Shown here in pieces: positions 12,560 to 24,497 of a stretch of 64,000 nucleotides of DNA. Position 1 is the first letter of the stretch; every line of letters begins with the position of its first letter. Origin of the DNA: Spirometra erinaceieuropaei (taxonomy: Eukaryota; Platyhelminthes; Cestoda; Diphyllobothriidea; Diphyllobothriidae); the NCBI GenBank assembly GCA_902702965.1, contig CACRXP010000377.1:126194-190193 (forward strand), given 5' to 3'. Below the pieces are notes generated by a model, which worked only from the letters and a program-made list of their open reading frames with translations, did not search any database and was not told the origin of the DNA. Position numbers and translations under genes: made by a program.

Positions 12560-14940
12560 GGCTTAGGCGTTTAGAGAAGCTTGTTGCTGTTTGATGGACT
12601 ACCTGAAATGTTTCCTTGGCATCGACTCGGTGATCCGTATCGATTAAATTTGCGAGAATAGAACTCGAAACCGATCGGTCCTCACCTCTATCTAGTCAGG
12701 TAGGCATATGTTCACGCATCCTCTTTACAAGGCGTCTCATTATATAGCCGATGTATCCCGCTCCACAGGAGGAAATGTAGTCTGTTTTTACCTCCCAAAC
12801 GTCCGAGGGGAGAGGTTGTGAAACACACGCGTAAATTCACCGCGGGAAATGTTCTCATGACAGTTGTAGTTAAGCGCCGTGTGATCAGTTCGCTCGCTGC
12901 GTACCCTGCAAAAAACAGTCTTATGAATATATTTTTCTTTTCTGCAGTCGCCACAGTGGGCTTTGCAATGCATTTCTTAATATTTCGGTAGATAAATCTG
13001 TCTGGTTATCTGTTCTCGCGACGTGTGTTCTGCAGTTGTTGGAGATCTGCTTTAATAGCGTCAGGTGAGGAGATGTGTCTCACACTAGCTGCCAATCCCT
13101 GGAATGGTTTTAATTTGATGTTGGGGGGACAAAACTGTGGAAATAAATGTACTGTCCCGTCCAAATTTTCTGTCAGACCACCCTGCGCTGAATAGACCCA
13201 TCTTCCTGCCTGTGTAGAAGGACATCGAGAAACGGAATTTCGTTATCTGCCTCAGCTGGAGCAGTATTTAGAGAGGGATGCGCACTTTTCAACTTTTGGA
13301 CAATGTCGTCGATATCGCGGGTACCATTCGTCAGACTGAAGAGATCGTCCACGTACCGACCGTAGAAGACAAGGCCATTAATGGTGCCTCGCAATATTGT
13401 CTTCTCAACGTTGCCCATGAAAACTTTTGCGAGGCACGTTCCAAGAGGTGAGTCCATTGCCACGTCATCTATTTGTCTGTATATTTGATTATTGCAAAGA
13501 AACTGGACATTTTGTGTGCAGCGCGTCAGTATTTCCTTTAGCGATTTTGCTGGCATGCCTATGGGATAGTTTGTATCATGAATAACATAACAAAGATAAT
13601 TTATCGTTTCTGATGCAGGTACTTTGGTAAACAGCGATGATACATTCAGTGATAGCATCGTTCATCCGCCAACGCTGATAGTTTTGATGACATTAACAAA
13701 CTCAAAGGAATACTTCAGACTTCGAGGACACAGATGATCTTTCAGTGTTGTCAGCCTATCCACTAACCATTTTGCAACAGTGTGGTAGTGCGAATTCCTC
13801 ATATCCATGATTGGACGTAGGGGCAGCCCTTGCTTGTGGATTTTAGGAAGGCCATACAGTCTTCGAATTGTCGTGCCTACTGGCATCAGTCGTTCATACT
13901 CTTTATTAGATAAATGGCCTTCTTTGAGAATAATCATCAACTGTCTCCCGAAAGCCTCTGTGTGATCTTTATCATTCTTGGTTTACGAAAACTTGGAACG
14001 ATCCGATAGTATTTCCTGTCATTTCGCCACATACACCGTCCCATCCATCAGTAGTACACCTGAACCCTTATCTGGTATGGTAAGCACAATGCCTTTGTTT
14101 TTGCGAAGTTCCCTAAGGCTGTCGATGTGAGTTCTTTTCAAGGGACCCTTGCTTAGCGGAGCCTTCCTTAGAAACTGTTGACAGCAGTTAACTAGAGTCT
14201 ACTTAAGACAGTCAATTTCTTTTGGATCGCTAGGTTTTAGATCTGTAGTCTGACTAAAGAGACTCTTAAATTGGATTTCCAGCTCTAATTGTTTTGGCAT
14301 GCTCCGAGCAATACAAGACTTAAGACCAAGAGCTAGTACATCTACGAGAGCTTTATCAAGACGTACTGAGAAACAGTTATGAACGTACCGTTCCGGATTG
14401 TTCGGGAAGCGGTCTGAGCTTTTACTAACTGGATGCTTCGTCGGAGCTCAGTCCACCTGGCCTCCATTATTTTAATTCTGTCTGCCTCTGCATAGTCTTT
14501 AAATGCCAGTTTCTCATGGTTTTCAAGGCAGTCAAGGGCCACTGCTCTCTGACACAAGTTCCAGTGGAGTTCTTTAATTCCGGCATTAACAGTCTCAATG
14601 TGGCTTTCTGCATGTCATATAAGTGTAGTTGGCGTTGCGGCAAGATGATTTCTCCTTTAAGGTTTTTTGAGTAGTATTTGAGATATTCATTCAATCCTGA
14701 TAAGAACTTGCTCGTCACATGTGCCTCCGCAAGTCTAGTGTCAAACTTGAGGAATCCATTAAGTTCCTTTAACACCGAGGGATCTTTGGATTGTCTATGT
14801 TCTGCAAATGATGTTCGAGTTTGAATATGCGAGAATCAGTGGAACGGCGAATAATCTTAACGACGTAAAAGCCACTGTCAAAGCTGTCTATGTCACAATT
14901 ATGCCCATCGTTCGTTTCAAAAAATATCAGGGGCATGCAG
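12560..14940 (-). pseudogene. PLE reverse transcriptase/GIY-YIG endonuclease, broken ORF (main part)
   Basis: Retrotransposition protein remnant in several frames. The N-terminal region reads at 14940-14200. Conserved RT segments follow: RLYGLPKIHK and PLRPIMDMRN near 13800-13870, the motif-A block LNVSSLFTKVP near 13640, the PLG-x-x-LA-x-x-F block near 13440, and the catalytic GRYVDDLF near 13360. The tail of the core, EIPFLDVLLHRQ, lies near 13210. After a frame change there is a Cys-rich linker (HCGDCRKEK near 12950), then the endonuclease signature SCGAGYIGYIMRRLVKRM at 12720-12775. The linker and the GIY-YIG arrangement fit Neptune-type PLEs. The catalytic YVDD is intact, but stops between segments make a functional protein impossible without repair. 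Confidence 0.85.
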
Positions 14941-16214
14941 ATATTTCGGACGATGGAAGTGCATACTGAATAATATTTTAGGTTTCAGATAAACTGAAGC
15001 TGACTTTCTCTATTAAATCCAATATATCCCATATCCGTCCATATTGACAAAATATCACTCATCTTTTATAAGGATGTTTATTGACATGCTCTGCTTCTGC
15101 ACGATCCGCGCACTTGCCTTCGTGGTTTCAAAAAATACATCATGACCCAAAATATTTTTCCAGTCGTGCCAACCGAATTACGTATTCGACCGGGCAGCTA
15201 AAAAATCATGAATTGTTTTTATTAAGGTCAACTTCAAGTGTAAGACGGGAATTTGTTTTTCCACAATGACAAGATATTTCCTAAATGAATATTAATGGCA
15301 TGTAAGTACTCGTCCAATAGGGGTGGCGCAGCATGTGACATATCTCACAAAATCTTATTCGAAATTCGAGCACGTGCTTCCGATTATAGGGAACGATTAA
15401 CTTGACACGTCAAAAGTAGTGAAAGAAATCAGAATTCGCGAAACAAAATTTTGGAAACCCAATATATATGTTGACAAATAACAATTTTAAGGGAATTGAA
15501 GACTTAAAGATAATGGTGAGGTTAATAGTACTATGATATGAAAGACCATACATTTGGGAAAACCTAATGGCCTTCACAAGGCCTTATGCCTTGGTTTGCT
15601 GTTTGAAAATACCGTCCTTCGAAAACACTGATTTTGTCTATTTACAGCAGAAAGACATGGAGGAAATATATTAAAATACAATAGAAGGGCAGAATTTTAC
15701 ATGTAAAGGAGTACAATTAATAGGATAAATATAATTTTGCGTTTATTCACGCAGTTACATCAGTCAAAAGCAGCAACGCTGTCAGAAGTGACACTCTTTC
15801 CTATAAAATGCCTGCAACGAATAATACTTGCGTTCATCTGTTATGTACAAAAGGAAGCATTTATGCTTAACTGTACTGTAAACGCTGGGTTTATAGTCCT
15901 TTTACTGGAAGGTGCAAGCCAAATGAATGCTAGGACGTGGTTAGTTAGTAGTCCTGCATAAAAAAGCTCCGTGAGAACGAATTTCGCAATCCTAGCTCTA
16001 TTTAAATAACAGGTTACATACGGATGAATTGGGTCAGCTTTTATTTATATTAAGCGTTTTTCGTCATGCGTCGGAAATGCAGGTTTGATGACAATATCAG
16101 CTGCTGCCTATGCAACGGTGTGCGTGATGTTTGTTAATTTCTTGCTCTTATCGACTTCTAGTTTTGCAGAAGATATCTGCCTTCGTTGAATATAATCAAA
16201 GGGATAAACCGGTA
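14941..16214. other. No gene seen
   Basis: AT-rich DNA between two PLE remnants. Short open frames on the + strand (near 15081-15269 and 15737-15961) have no recognisable motif or splice support. Confidence 0.45.
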
Positions 16215-17010
16215 CGAAATTGCAGACTCGACTAGAAGAGCACAAATCGGCTACTCGGAGGTTATACCCAAACTTTCAATTAGCAACACACGTCAGAGAA
16301 ACGGGGCTTACTTTCAATCTCAAACTTGCTACAATCTTAGGCCGAGGTAAGGCTAACTCTCGAGGCGTGGTCCTCAGAAACTCACACCATCAACAGTTAT
16401 CTGGCCCTTCCTGCAGCGAAGGAATGACGCCAACTCTTAAGTCGCGGCCCATTCGACTAGACCCGGCCACACATTCAAGTTCGATGAGGCCGAAATTCTC
16501 GCGAGAGGGGATAATCGTGTGAGCCGCGAGTTGCTTGACTCATGGTTCACGGGACCTCAAGCAATCAACAAGTGCAACGACATGCTCACTCCATACTGCG
16601 TACTGAGGCATAGGCTGGCCAAGATAATTGACCACTCGGAACGCGCGCAAGCCGGTGAGCCAGATGGCCGAGCAATCATCACGCCAGCATCCAGCACGGG
16701 TGATGACATTTCGGTAATTAACAATTTGCATGCCGGCCAGCAAGCAATTTGCGCACCAGCGGTCGACGATCCTTCGTGAAGGGGAGCGCGGTTAATTGCT
16801 ATAGGTATGCGGTTGCATAGCGACTGCATCCTATAAATACTGCAGCTTCCTGTGCACGAGTCACCATTTTCTGCCACTGTCTCTGATGATAAATTCAAGT
16901 GAGAATCCAAAACGTCAGGCAAATAAAGACTTTGCTCCAGAATATCTTCTTCTTTTAATCAACTAGTTCCTGGAACTCGCATCCTCGCTTGTATTGGCAA
17001 AGAACTTGTT
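16215..17010 (+). mobile_element. Penelope element fragment, 3' end with tail of ORF and 3' UTR
   Basis: Coding starts abruptly with LQTRLEEHKSATRR, the last part of a GIY-YIG endonuclease domain, and continues in changing frames to FDEAEILARGDNRVSRELL, then SWFTGPQAINKCND and a stop at 16778. The segment looks partly duplicated inside: two versions of the stretch between the THV/ATH residues and the R-x-L-L block are present. The 3' UTR has AATAAA at 16922-16927. The tail from about 16690 to 17005 aligns with 61950-62245. No RT core is present, so this is a 5'-truncated copy. Confidence 0.8.
16922..16927 (+). terminator. Poly(A) signal in the PLE 3' UTR
   Basis: AATAAA about 145 bases after the ORF stop. 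The homologous position in the 62.1-kb copy reads GATAAA. Confidence 0.45.
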
Positions 17011-17237
17011 TTCGGCTGCATGCAGGATCTTTGCTCTTCAAAAATTGCTACTTAAGAAGCATGCAACCTTCTCATTTATTTTTGATGCCCTTGAAAGTTC
17101 AAGTATATTTTTTTGGAAAACATGCATAAAAATATTCATTCTTTTACTTATTCGATAGAAAATCACGTCTTCGTCCAATTTCATTCTCAAAAGAAGCGTA
17201 TAATTTGGTTTTAAAAAAACTTCACAAAAATCCCAAG

Positions 17238-17476
17238 ACCCTTAGTGGACGTCGTGAGCAGTAAATTTCATTTGTAGAAAAGCAGTCTACAAAGGCTGGG
17301 AAACCAGACGAAAACGACTTTTTTGCTGAAATTACGATGCTGTCAGAACACAGCTTGTTTCTTCTCATCAGACTTTTCTGCATTGTCTGCTGCGTAGCTG
17401 CAGCGTATGCAGGTGCGATAATTTCATAGTTGATGGACGTGTACACAATCATCTGACTGCGAATAGACACTTTTGA
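17238..17476. repeat. Dispersed repeat R4, copy 1 (cut by LINE insertion)
   Basis: Aligns in the same orientation with 43123-43348. Shared words include AATTTCATT, CTTTTCTGCATTGT, GCAGGT and ACTTTTGA in the same order. The match stops where the LINE coding begins at 17477. Minus-strand open frames in both copies share some residues, but no known protein is recognised. Confidence 0.55.
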
Positions 17477-19576
17477 CGAGACCTGACGAAAGGCTTCGAC
17501 ACGGTGAATCGTGAAGGATTGTGGAAGATAATGCAGAAATTCGGCTGCCCGGAGCGATTCACTCAAAAGGTGCGTCAGCTGCACGACGGTATGATGGCGC
17601 GAGTCACGAACAACGGAGCTGCCTCAGAGACATTCGCAGTGACCAGTGGAGTGAAGCAGGGCTGCGTACTGGCGCCTAACCTCTTCAGTCTTATATTCTC
17701 TGCCATGCTGATGGACGCCTACCGCGACGAACGCCCCGTGATCCGCATCGCCTACAGGATGGACGGTCACCTGCTGAATCAACGGCGGATGCACTTCCAA
17801 TCACGCGTATCCACAACAACCGTTCACGAACTCCTCTTCGCCGACGACTGCGCCCTGAACACCACCTCAGAAGAGGAGATGCAACGGAGCATGGACCTGT
17901 TCTCCGCCGCCTGCGAGAACTTCGGTCTGGTCATTAACACGCAGAAGACGGTGGTGATGCACCAACCGCCACCCAACTCAGCCACAGCCCCCAACGCGTC
18001 GCCGCAAATCAGCGTGAATGGGACCCTACTGCAAGTGGTGGAGATCTTACCGTACCTGGGCAGTACTCTCTCCCGCACCACCAAGATTGATAACGAAGTC
18101 GCCAACAGGATCTCGAAAGCCAGTCAAGCCTTCGGTCGTCTCCAAAGCATAGTTTTGAATCGTCACGGTCTTCAGCTGAGCACGAAGCTGAAGATGTACA
18201 AGGCCGTTATCCTGCCGACGCTACAGTACGGAGCAGAGACCTGGACGGTGTACACGAGGCAGGCACGCCGTCTTAACCACTTCCACCTCAGTTGTCTTCG
18301 TCGCATCCTGCGGCTGAACTGGCAGGATCGCATCCCCGACACTGATGTGCTGGAACGAACGGGAATGCTCAGCATCTACTCCATGTTGAGACAAATGCAG
18401 CTGCGCTGGAGCGGCCACCTGGTGCACATGGACGACGAGCGGCTACCCAAACGACTCTTCTACGGAGACGTCGCGACGGGTTCCCATCGTCAAGGAGGCA
18501 CAATTCGTCGATACAAGGATACCCTGAAGTCCTCCCTGAAGCTACTGCAAATCAACCCGACCAACTGGGAAGAGCTCGCCTGCGATCGTCCGGCATGGAG
18601 GAGAACAGTGAAGACGGGCGCTGCTATCCACAAAACCAACCGCATCGCCGCCGCCAAAGCGAAACGCGAAGACCGCAAATCACAACTTCGCCCAGTTCGC
18701 AACGCCGCCGCACAACCTCTCCCTACGTGTCCTCGATGCCACCGGACATTCTGGGCTCGAATCGGACTTGTTGGACATCTTCGGATTAACTGCGCCCCTC
18801 GAACTGCACCAACCATCGTCCCCCCGCCTGCCTCTTCTTCCTCCTCTCCGCCGCCAACTAACCCTGAGAATTCTTCTGACTTACCACTTCCATCATCCTC
18901 CTCTTTCTCCTCCTCCTCCTCCTCCTCCTACTCGCCCACTGCTCCAACGGCGGCCGCTCAGGCGACTGTCCCGCGCACAGCAACCGACACTACCACCACC
19001 TCCCCCGAATCCAGAAATGAGGATCAGGACTACACCTGCCCTCACTGCGACCGTATCTTCACCTCACACATCGGCCTGGTCAGTCACTTCCGAATCTATC
19101 GCACAGAGACTGGCGAACCAGTGCGTGAAGCACCAATTTACACCCATCGCGCTCGCCTCCACTGCCCACACTGCCCTCGAACCTTCACGCGTCGCATGGG
19201 CTTTTTCGGCCTCATGCGCATCCACGAGAGCGGACTTGACCGCACTCCCGACACATCCACCACATCCAACACATCCACCGTGCACACCCACTTCCTCGTT
19301 TCATCCGTCCGCGCCACCACCACAACCACCACCGCCTCCTCTGTAGCTGACACTGACACCGCTGACTTCTCATGTCCACACTGTCCACGCACATTCACCG
19401 CACGCATCGGCCTGGTCGGTCACTTTCGAATCCATCGCACAGAGACTGGCGAACCAGTGCTTGGAGCACTCACCTATACCCACCAAGCTCGTCTCAACTG
19501 CCCACACTGTCCTCGCACTTTCAGGCATCGCACGGGCCGATTCGGCCACATGCGCATCCAAGACGATCTGCGGTAG
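17477..19576 (+). pseudogene. 5'-truncated LINE: RT C-terminal half plus five C2H2-type fingers (RTE-like)
   Basis: An open frame of about 700 codons without a start, because the element is cut at RT motif [16 protein letters not shown] begins at 17480 with the catalytic Asp. Counting from the GTG at 17504, motif B ([14 protein letters not shown]) is at residues 49-62 and motif C (LLFADDCAL, an FADD box) at 110-118. A thumb region follows to about 380. A Ser/Pro/Thr-rich linker then separates zinc fingers starting near residues 409, 512, 554, 624 and 666. Finger 1 is C2HC-like and finger 4 is a complete C2H2. In fingers 2 and 5 the last His is Tyr or Gln, and in finger 3 the first His is Leu. 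The endonuclease domain and 5' half are absent, so this copy is immobile. Base composition is much GC-richer than the surroundings. The clade call (RTE-like) is from general RT resemblance. Confidence 0.85.
18894..18930 (+). repeat. TCC-rich microsatellite inside the LINE ORF
   Basis: A run of TCC triplets that codes for a serine tract in the linker before the second zinc finger. Such tracts are prone to length change. Confidence 0.7.
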
Positions 19577-19949
19577 ACAACCGCCAGCCACACCACACAT
19601 TCACTCACTCCCTACCTCCTCCACCACCACCATCACCCCACCAGAAATCAACACTCACACACCTCATGCACCCAAATGCCAGCTCCCACCGAAGTGGGAA
19701 GTCCACATCTCGACTCGGTCCCCATGCGGCTTCGGCTGCACGGGAGACTTGAGTCCGTGACTATCCCGAAATGTCAAGCGTCGTAGATAGGAAGGTTGCT
19801 GATTGACGCCCGCTCTCGATTCACGCAGTTCGTTGCGTTAGGTGTGTGTTGTGTGGAGTGGCGGACAGGTGGGCTGAGAACGGGCTGAGACAGCACCTTC
19901 CACGGCACCCTCACGCAAGTGAGTGACACGCCGTTCAACCCCCGTTGTG

Positions 19950-20640
19950 TGAAATCCTGGTGTTTGTGTGTATGGGGGGCCAGGTCGTGCTGTGGCGCGC
20001 GCAGGAATGGTCAGTGGACCGTGCCAGCCACCGCGCCCATTTCCCACTCCAGTCTTCTGACCGGCTCGGACAGTGGCTGGCGTGTGGGGATGGGAAGGGA
20101 GAGTGAGGTCGACGACTCAGCGCACTTTCTCCTCACTATAAACAGTCTGACGCGCTTGAAGCTATCACAGTGCGATAAAAGCCGTGGCTTGGATGGTTGC
20201 CAACTGACGGGGTAACTTGGACCTCCACCTTAACTGGTGGTGGTCTGAGAGTCAGGGTGCAATGGCTCCTTCTTAATGTGGCTTTATGGCACTCCCACCA
20301 CAGTGTGGGATCCGAGCCAAGCGATGGCGGCACGTCTAGGTACGGCTTCGGTCGTACCAGTCTCTAAATCTCCGTTGTGTTTGTCAAAATCCTGGTTGTT
20401 TGTTGTGTGGATCAGGGGGTGTGGTGGAACGCCAAGGTGAGGATCCGTCCGAGCCATCCACCTGCGGCCTCCCTCGTCTCCGGTTTTCTTGACTCTGTCT
20501 TGACACCGGGCTCGGGCGAGAGAGGAGGAGAGGGTGTAGGTAGATGCTACGCAAGTCTATCGGCACTATAAACCCTTGCGTAGGTCACCGTCCCTGCTCC
20601 CATTGCTGCTGCAACTGTGGGGCACACGGTGGACATCATA
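19950..20640 (+). repeat. Repeat R2, two related units
   Basis: A unit at about 20395-20600 aligns with the minus strand of 48640-48905, sharing AGGGGGTGTGG, GGAACGC, TCTGTCTTGACACCGG and CACTATAAAC in order. A weaker upstream relative spans about 19950-20170 and also holds CACTATAAAC. The units are GC-rich and have no conserved frame. They could be part of a LINE untranslated region or an independent short element. Confidence 0.55.
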
Positions 20641-20905
20641 GAAACCGATGGTCGAACTGTCATCTCGCAGTCAAAACTGCCATCATTGTCGCCATGTTTA
20701 CTGAGCATACCTACAATATGCCGCAACCCCGGATATTTGCGGAATAATTTACTTCTGTCTAGAAGACCATCTTTTTCAGTCGATGCTGCTGGGCTGTAGG
20801 ATTTTAACTTACATCTTATCGAGCGGGAGTTCGTACTTTGAAACAAGGTGTTTTTGCGTAGTGTGGTTCAACAGAGGAAGAGGCCTCATATCAAGAGCTG
20901 CAATA

Positions 20906-21880
20906 AGTGGGCTAACTCATGATATGTCAACCAAGACTCAAAAATGTGATTACGTTTCGAAAATATCAATTACGTAGTGCTATAAAACCCAAAATCCTTT
21001 AAAATGTCTGTATTATAATTCGATCACCACAGACTGTCTGCTTTTGAAATGACTTTTTGGCTGAATACAAAGGCCACACCTAGGAAAAATGAGTACTTAT
21101 GTAACATCCATTTGCCTCATTGATGTTTGATGTCATTGAAAATATGATTATATCTAAGTGCCAGCATACATAAAAATTTTCATTCGTTTTCCATTATGAT
21201 AGAAACCCAGAGATTACTTCAGATTTATGCCCAAATGTGGGATGTAAGTTGAATTTGAAAAACGTCTTTAATTGTGAGATTTTTAATAATGGGGATTGAC
21301 CGTTCACAATATGCCATATCGCTTAATTTTATAATGTTGCTTGCAAAGTTAACAATATAGCTTAAAGGGATTGCTAAATTTTATGAACTCCTTTATAGTT
21401 CTATCTCTTCTACTATATAGAGATGTGCGTTTTCCGTCCGCTGAATATAAACAGCTTTTAGTTCCAAACCCCTGAATGCAATTGTAACTCAGGTAGAATT
21501 CTGAATTATTTGGGAATAAGAAAGCTTTTGCAAACCAAATTATACACTTCCCTTTAGTAATAACTTAAAAGAAGCCGCTCATTACTGCCAAATGAGTAAG
21601 AGGATAAATATGTTTATGATTATGAAATAAAATAGCATTTTTAAAGGCATCGGAAATCAGTGAAACATTGCATTCTAGCTAAGTGGTCATCTTGGCAGAT
21701 TGTTGTGTTTGCATGCAACCGGAGAGAAGTTCATTCGAAAGCCCTCATCCTGAGGTAAACGAATAAGTATAGAACTGCGTTGTAAGATGCCTTGTTTTAA
21801 AACCCTGTTTAATTAATATTTTCAAACAAAAACGCATTACGGAGTTTCGATTGGAATTTCATGAGTTATCTCCCCCACTG
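20906..21880. mobile_element. Non-autonomous Tc1-like element (MITE-like), copy a
   Basis: Begins AGTGGGCTAACTCATGA after a TA and ends with the inverted version ATGAGTTATCTCCCCCACTG followed by TA. About 50 bases at each end are related in inverted orientation. The inner end sequence CTCATGAAATG is shared with the Tc1-like element at 10579-12480. No transposase is present. The internal sequence aligns with the copies at 33594-34553 and 38410-39205. Confidence 0.7.
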
Positions 21881-21882
21881 TA

Positions 21883-24495
21883 TGTGGGTTGACTGACTAC
21901 CCAAAGGCGGCTCTTGTTTTGCGATTTTTTAACGCACCAATAGTCCCTTTTTCTGTTTAAAATACTCCTTAATTAAAATTTACTGAATTAAACGAGGTCT
22001 GTGATTATGCGTCTCTGCATAAGTTCACTAAGTGTTACAGGACTAAAAAGTGATAACACTGCGCTTTGTACACATTCAAATACGTCATATCGATTTGACT
22101 ACAGTATTTATCTAGTAGTGCACTTTTTTAATACAGTTTCATTTGCATGTGCGTCTTGAAAATGGACTTGATGAAATTCGCGGGCTTTGAAAATCTGGCA
22201 AAATAATGTGCGTGTATGTCGTGACAATCAAGTAGTAGCTGGAGATTAACTCATTTTTAATGCAAAAGGACACATCCTAGACTTAACTCCCATGTTCAAA
22301 TTAATTCATGTCCATTCCAGCGGCTTTATCTAGTGCTCTGTGATGTACGAACGCGATACTTTAAATTACTTAATATTCTTGAATTAGTCGCTTGCAATGT
22401 AAATTTGCCCTTGAATGCAATTCTACGCGGTAGTTTTCGGAAAATCATGGGCGCATAGTAAATGCTCTTAAAAGGTCCCCTCGTTCACACAAGTGGTTCA
22501 CGAATTTCGACATTAGCAGCCTATAATGATTTAAATTTACTGGACATCATTGATCGACTTAAGGTCATCCATCAATATTTTTTCCTGACGAAATCCCAAA
22601 AAATAATGCGGCCGAATGTATGATTGACTTGCAATCATCTATTTTAGCATAAAACTGACATTTTTAAGTAAAAGCACTTTAATAGAAATGCGTTTTCTTA
22701 CGTGTGCCACCGTAACGAGAAGATTAGCAGCGATCGCATCGTTTCAAATTAAATTAACTGACCAACTAATTGTTGCAGTGGGTTTCGTCTATGACAATAT
22801 AGGTAGATGAGTAGGGCAATGATTTGCACTTTTTCTGCATTGACGCAGACATTGAAGGAACCCGTATACATTCGTACATCAGGAATTAAACAAAAAACTG
22901 CAAACGTCGCTGTAAGCAAACTGCAATATGGTGTGACTTTGATAATTCATTTTCTTGGCATTTGCGCAGAAGTCAATTGCAACTATTTCTAGCACTCTCT
23001 CATAGACCTAACGGAAACGTATGCAGCGATACCCCTAAAGTGTGAATTAAAGTTTGCGAAAGAGAATTATGTTTGGCAGTATATATTAAGTGCGGTGTGA
23101 GCAGTAATTGCTTTACAATATATTGCAAGGGTATTTAATGTTTACATGGACCATATTCGATTTGTACTCGGACGTTTAATTTTTCCTGCGAACCTGTTAT
23201 GCGAAATGCCAAAATCTAAGATAAAAAATGCGGCAGTTTGTTCATAAAAATAGCTAAGATGTTTAACATTCCCTCCAAGAGAAATCTTGGTACGAATATT
23301 ATAAACTCCTCCCGAATGCGTATTTAAGTTTTGACGGAGGTATATTCTGAAATATACAAGGCATAAATTCTGTCCAAAACAATTACCGAATGAAAGGACG
23401 CAGAGAGTATGAGGGATTCCTGCACAGCCGAAATCCCGCCGAAACATATATTTATACGATCGAATTATCCTCCTGTTGCCGTAATCATTGCCTTGTGCTT
23501 AACTTGAAAATAAATTGTTGAGAAAAAACGGAATGATTTCTAGAATACGAAATATTAACAAAAATTCCGAATGGTCCCTTAAATAAATGAGAAGAATTTT
23601 TATCGGATTATAATACCGACAGCGGTCTGAGGAGGGGGATGGATGAGAGGGTGGCGTAGGTATGACAGAAGGCTTGAAGAAGGAGATGAGATCGCTTCTT
23701 CAAGATTACTTCCTGGGACTCGTCTCTTCGCTTCGATCGGCAATGTTATGAGTCTTCTATCATTTAAGTTTGAAATATTTTTGAAATTAACCTTAAGCGA
23801 AAAAAAAATTCATTTTAAAAATATTTGGCAGACAACTGCATCCCATAGACATATTACTTATAAATATTGTCTTTCGATTTTAAGCAAAGGCTCCGCAGTC
23901 AACCTTGCACACAACCTGCGGTAGTGCTTGCTTAAGTCTTCCGTAATTTTTGATGTATATCTCCTATGCATTGGAAAACGCATCGGTGTACTCCGTTAAG
24001 ACGTTATTATATAGCGCGCATGTTTTTTGCGCTTTTGGCGGACTGTGTTCTACCCATCATCAGATGCCTCAGTAAATTAACAGGAACGGTGGCGCATGGA
24101 TGCACACTTCGCGGCCTCAGAAAATGTCACGGTCACAATCCAACTCAAATATACAGTAGATGGCATAACTTCCGATTATGTTGCAAAAATCGACGAAACG
24201 GATTGTATATGTATGCGCACAATTTCAGTGCCAAAGACACTTCATAGATTTTATTAGCATTTCATGAGATAGGACACTAGCGCTAGGGTATAGGGGCCAA
24301 ACTGTAATTTTCGAAAAATCTTTTGTGTATTTTGCTATTTATAGCGCTCATTTGTTGCTATTGTGCAGCATAAAATATGATTCTCGGCCGAAATTTATTT
24401 ATTCTCTGTGTCTTTTTGCAGTCTGTCTGTTCTTCGTAAATTTCTCTCTACTAAAATTCGCTGTATGGTATGGCCTACAGGTCACCGTAAAAGTG
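21883..24495. other. No gene seen; possible lone element end near 24270
   Basis: AT-rich non-coding DNA. At about 24252-24273 the sequence CATTTCATGAGATAGGACAC resembles the right end of the MITE-like family, but a matching left end was not found. A perfect 10-base inverted repeat lies at 23673-23704. Open frames here carry no recognisable motif. Confidence 0.4.
23673..23704. repeat. Perfect short inverted repeat (hairpin)
   Basis: CTTGAAGAAG and CTTCTTCAAG are separated by 12 bases. It sits in a GC-richer patch. No terminator or gene end is evident, so no function is assigned. Confidence 0.5.
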
Positions 24496-24497
24496 CC

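Larger units (their letters stand above)
10378..14940 (-). mobile_element. Neptune-like Penelope element, split by a Tc1-like insertion
   Basis: Reading the minus strand from about 14940 gives an N-terminal region, the RT core, a Cys/His linker, a GIY-YIG endonuclease and a C-terminal tail. The last part of the tail (10378-10578) is separated from the rest by the Tc1-like transposon at 10579-12480. On both sides of the insertion the minus strand continues the same PLE tail, so the host element can be read across it. The element is degenerate, with several stops and frame changes. Its 5' boundary near 14940 is set only by where recognisable coding stops, and no pLTR or target duplication was defined. 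Confidence 0.8.
17477..20400 (+). mobile_element. RTE-like LINE copy, 5'-truncated, with GC-rich 3' region
   Basis: The coding part is followed by a GC-rich, non-coding tail containing a short perfect hairpin (CCACC with GGTGG, near 20224-20240) and a run of repeat-like DNA up to the unit that recurs near 48.8 kb. The 5' end at about 17477 coincides with the end of repeat R4. The 3' limit is approximate; no clear poly(A) or short tandem tail was identified. 5' truncation is the usual outcome of incomplete target-primed reverse transcription. Confidence 0.6.

Noticed and set aside
16875..16915. CTGATGA followed by GTC in the PLE 3' UTR, suggesting a hammerhead ribozyme as known from some PLEs
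   Set aside because: The second conserved core (GAAA after stem II) is absent, no convincing stems flank it, and the 62.1-kb copy reads CTGGTGA.
18768..19346. 192-codon Pro/Ser/Thr-rich + strand frame and several minus-strand Cys/Val-rich frames
   Set aside because: Shadows of the LINE linker and zinc-finger array in other frames; low complexity.
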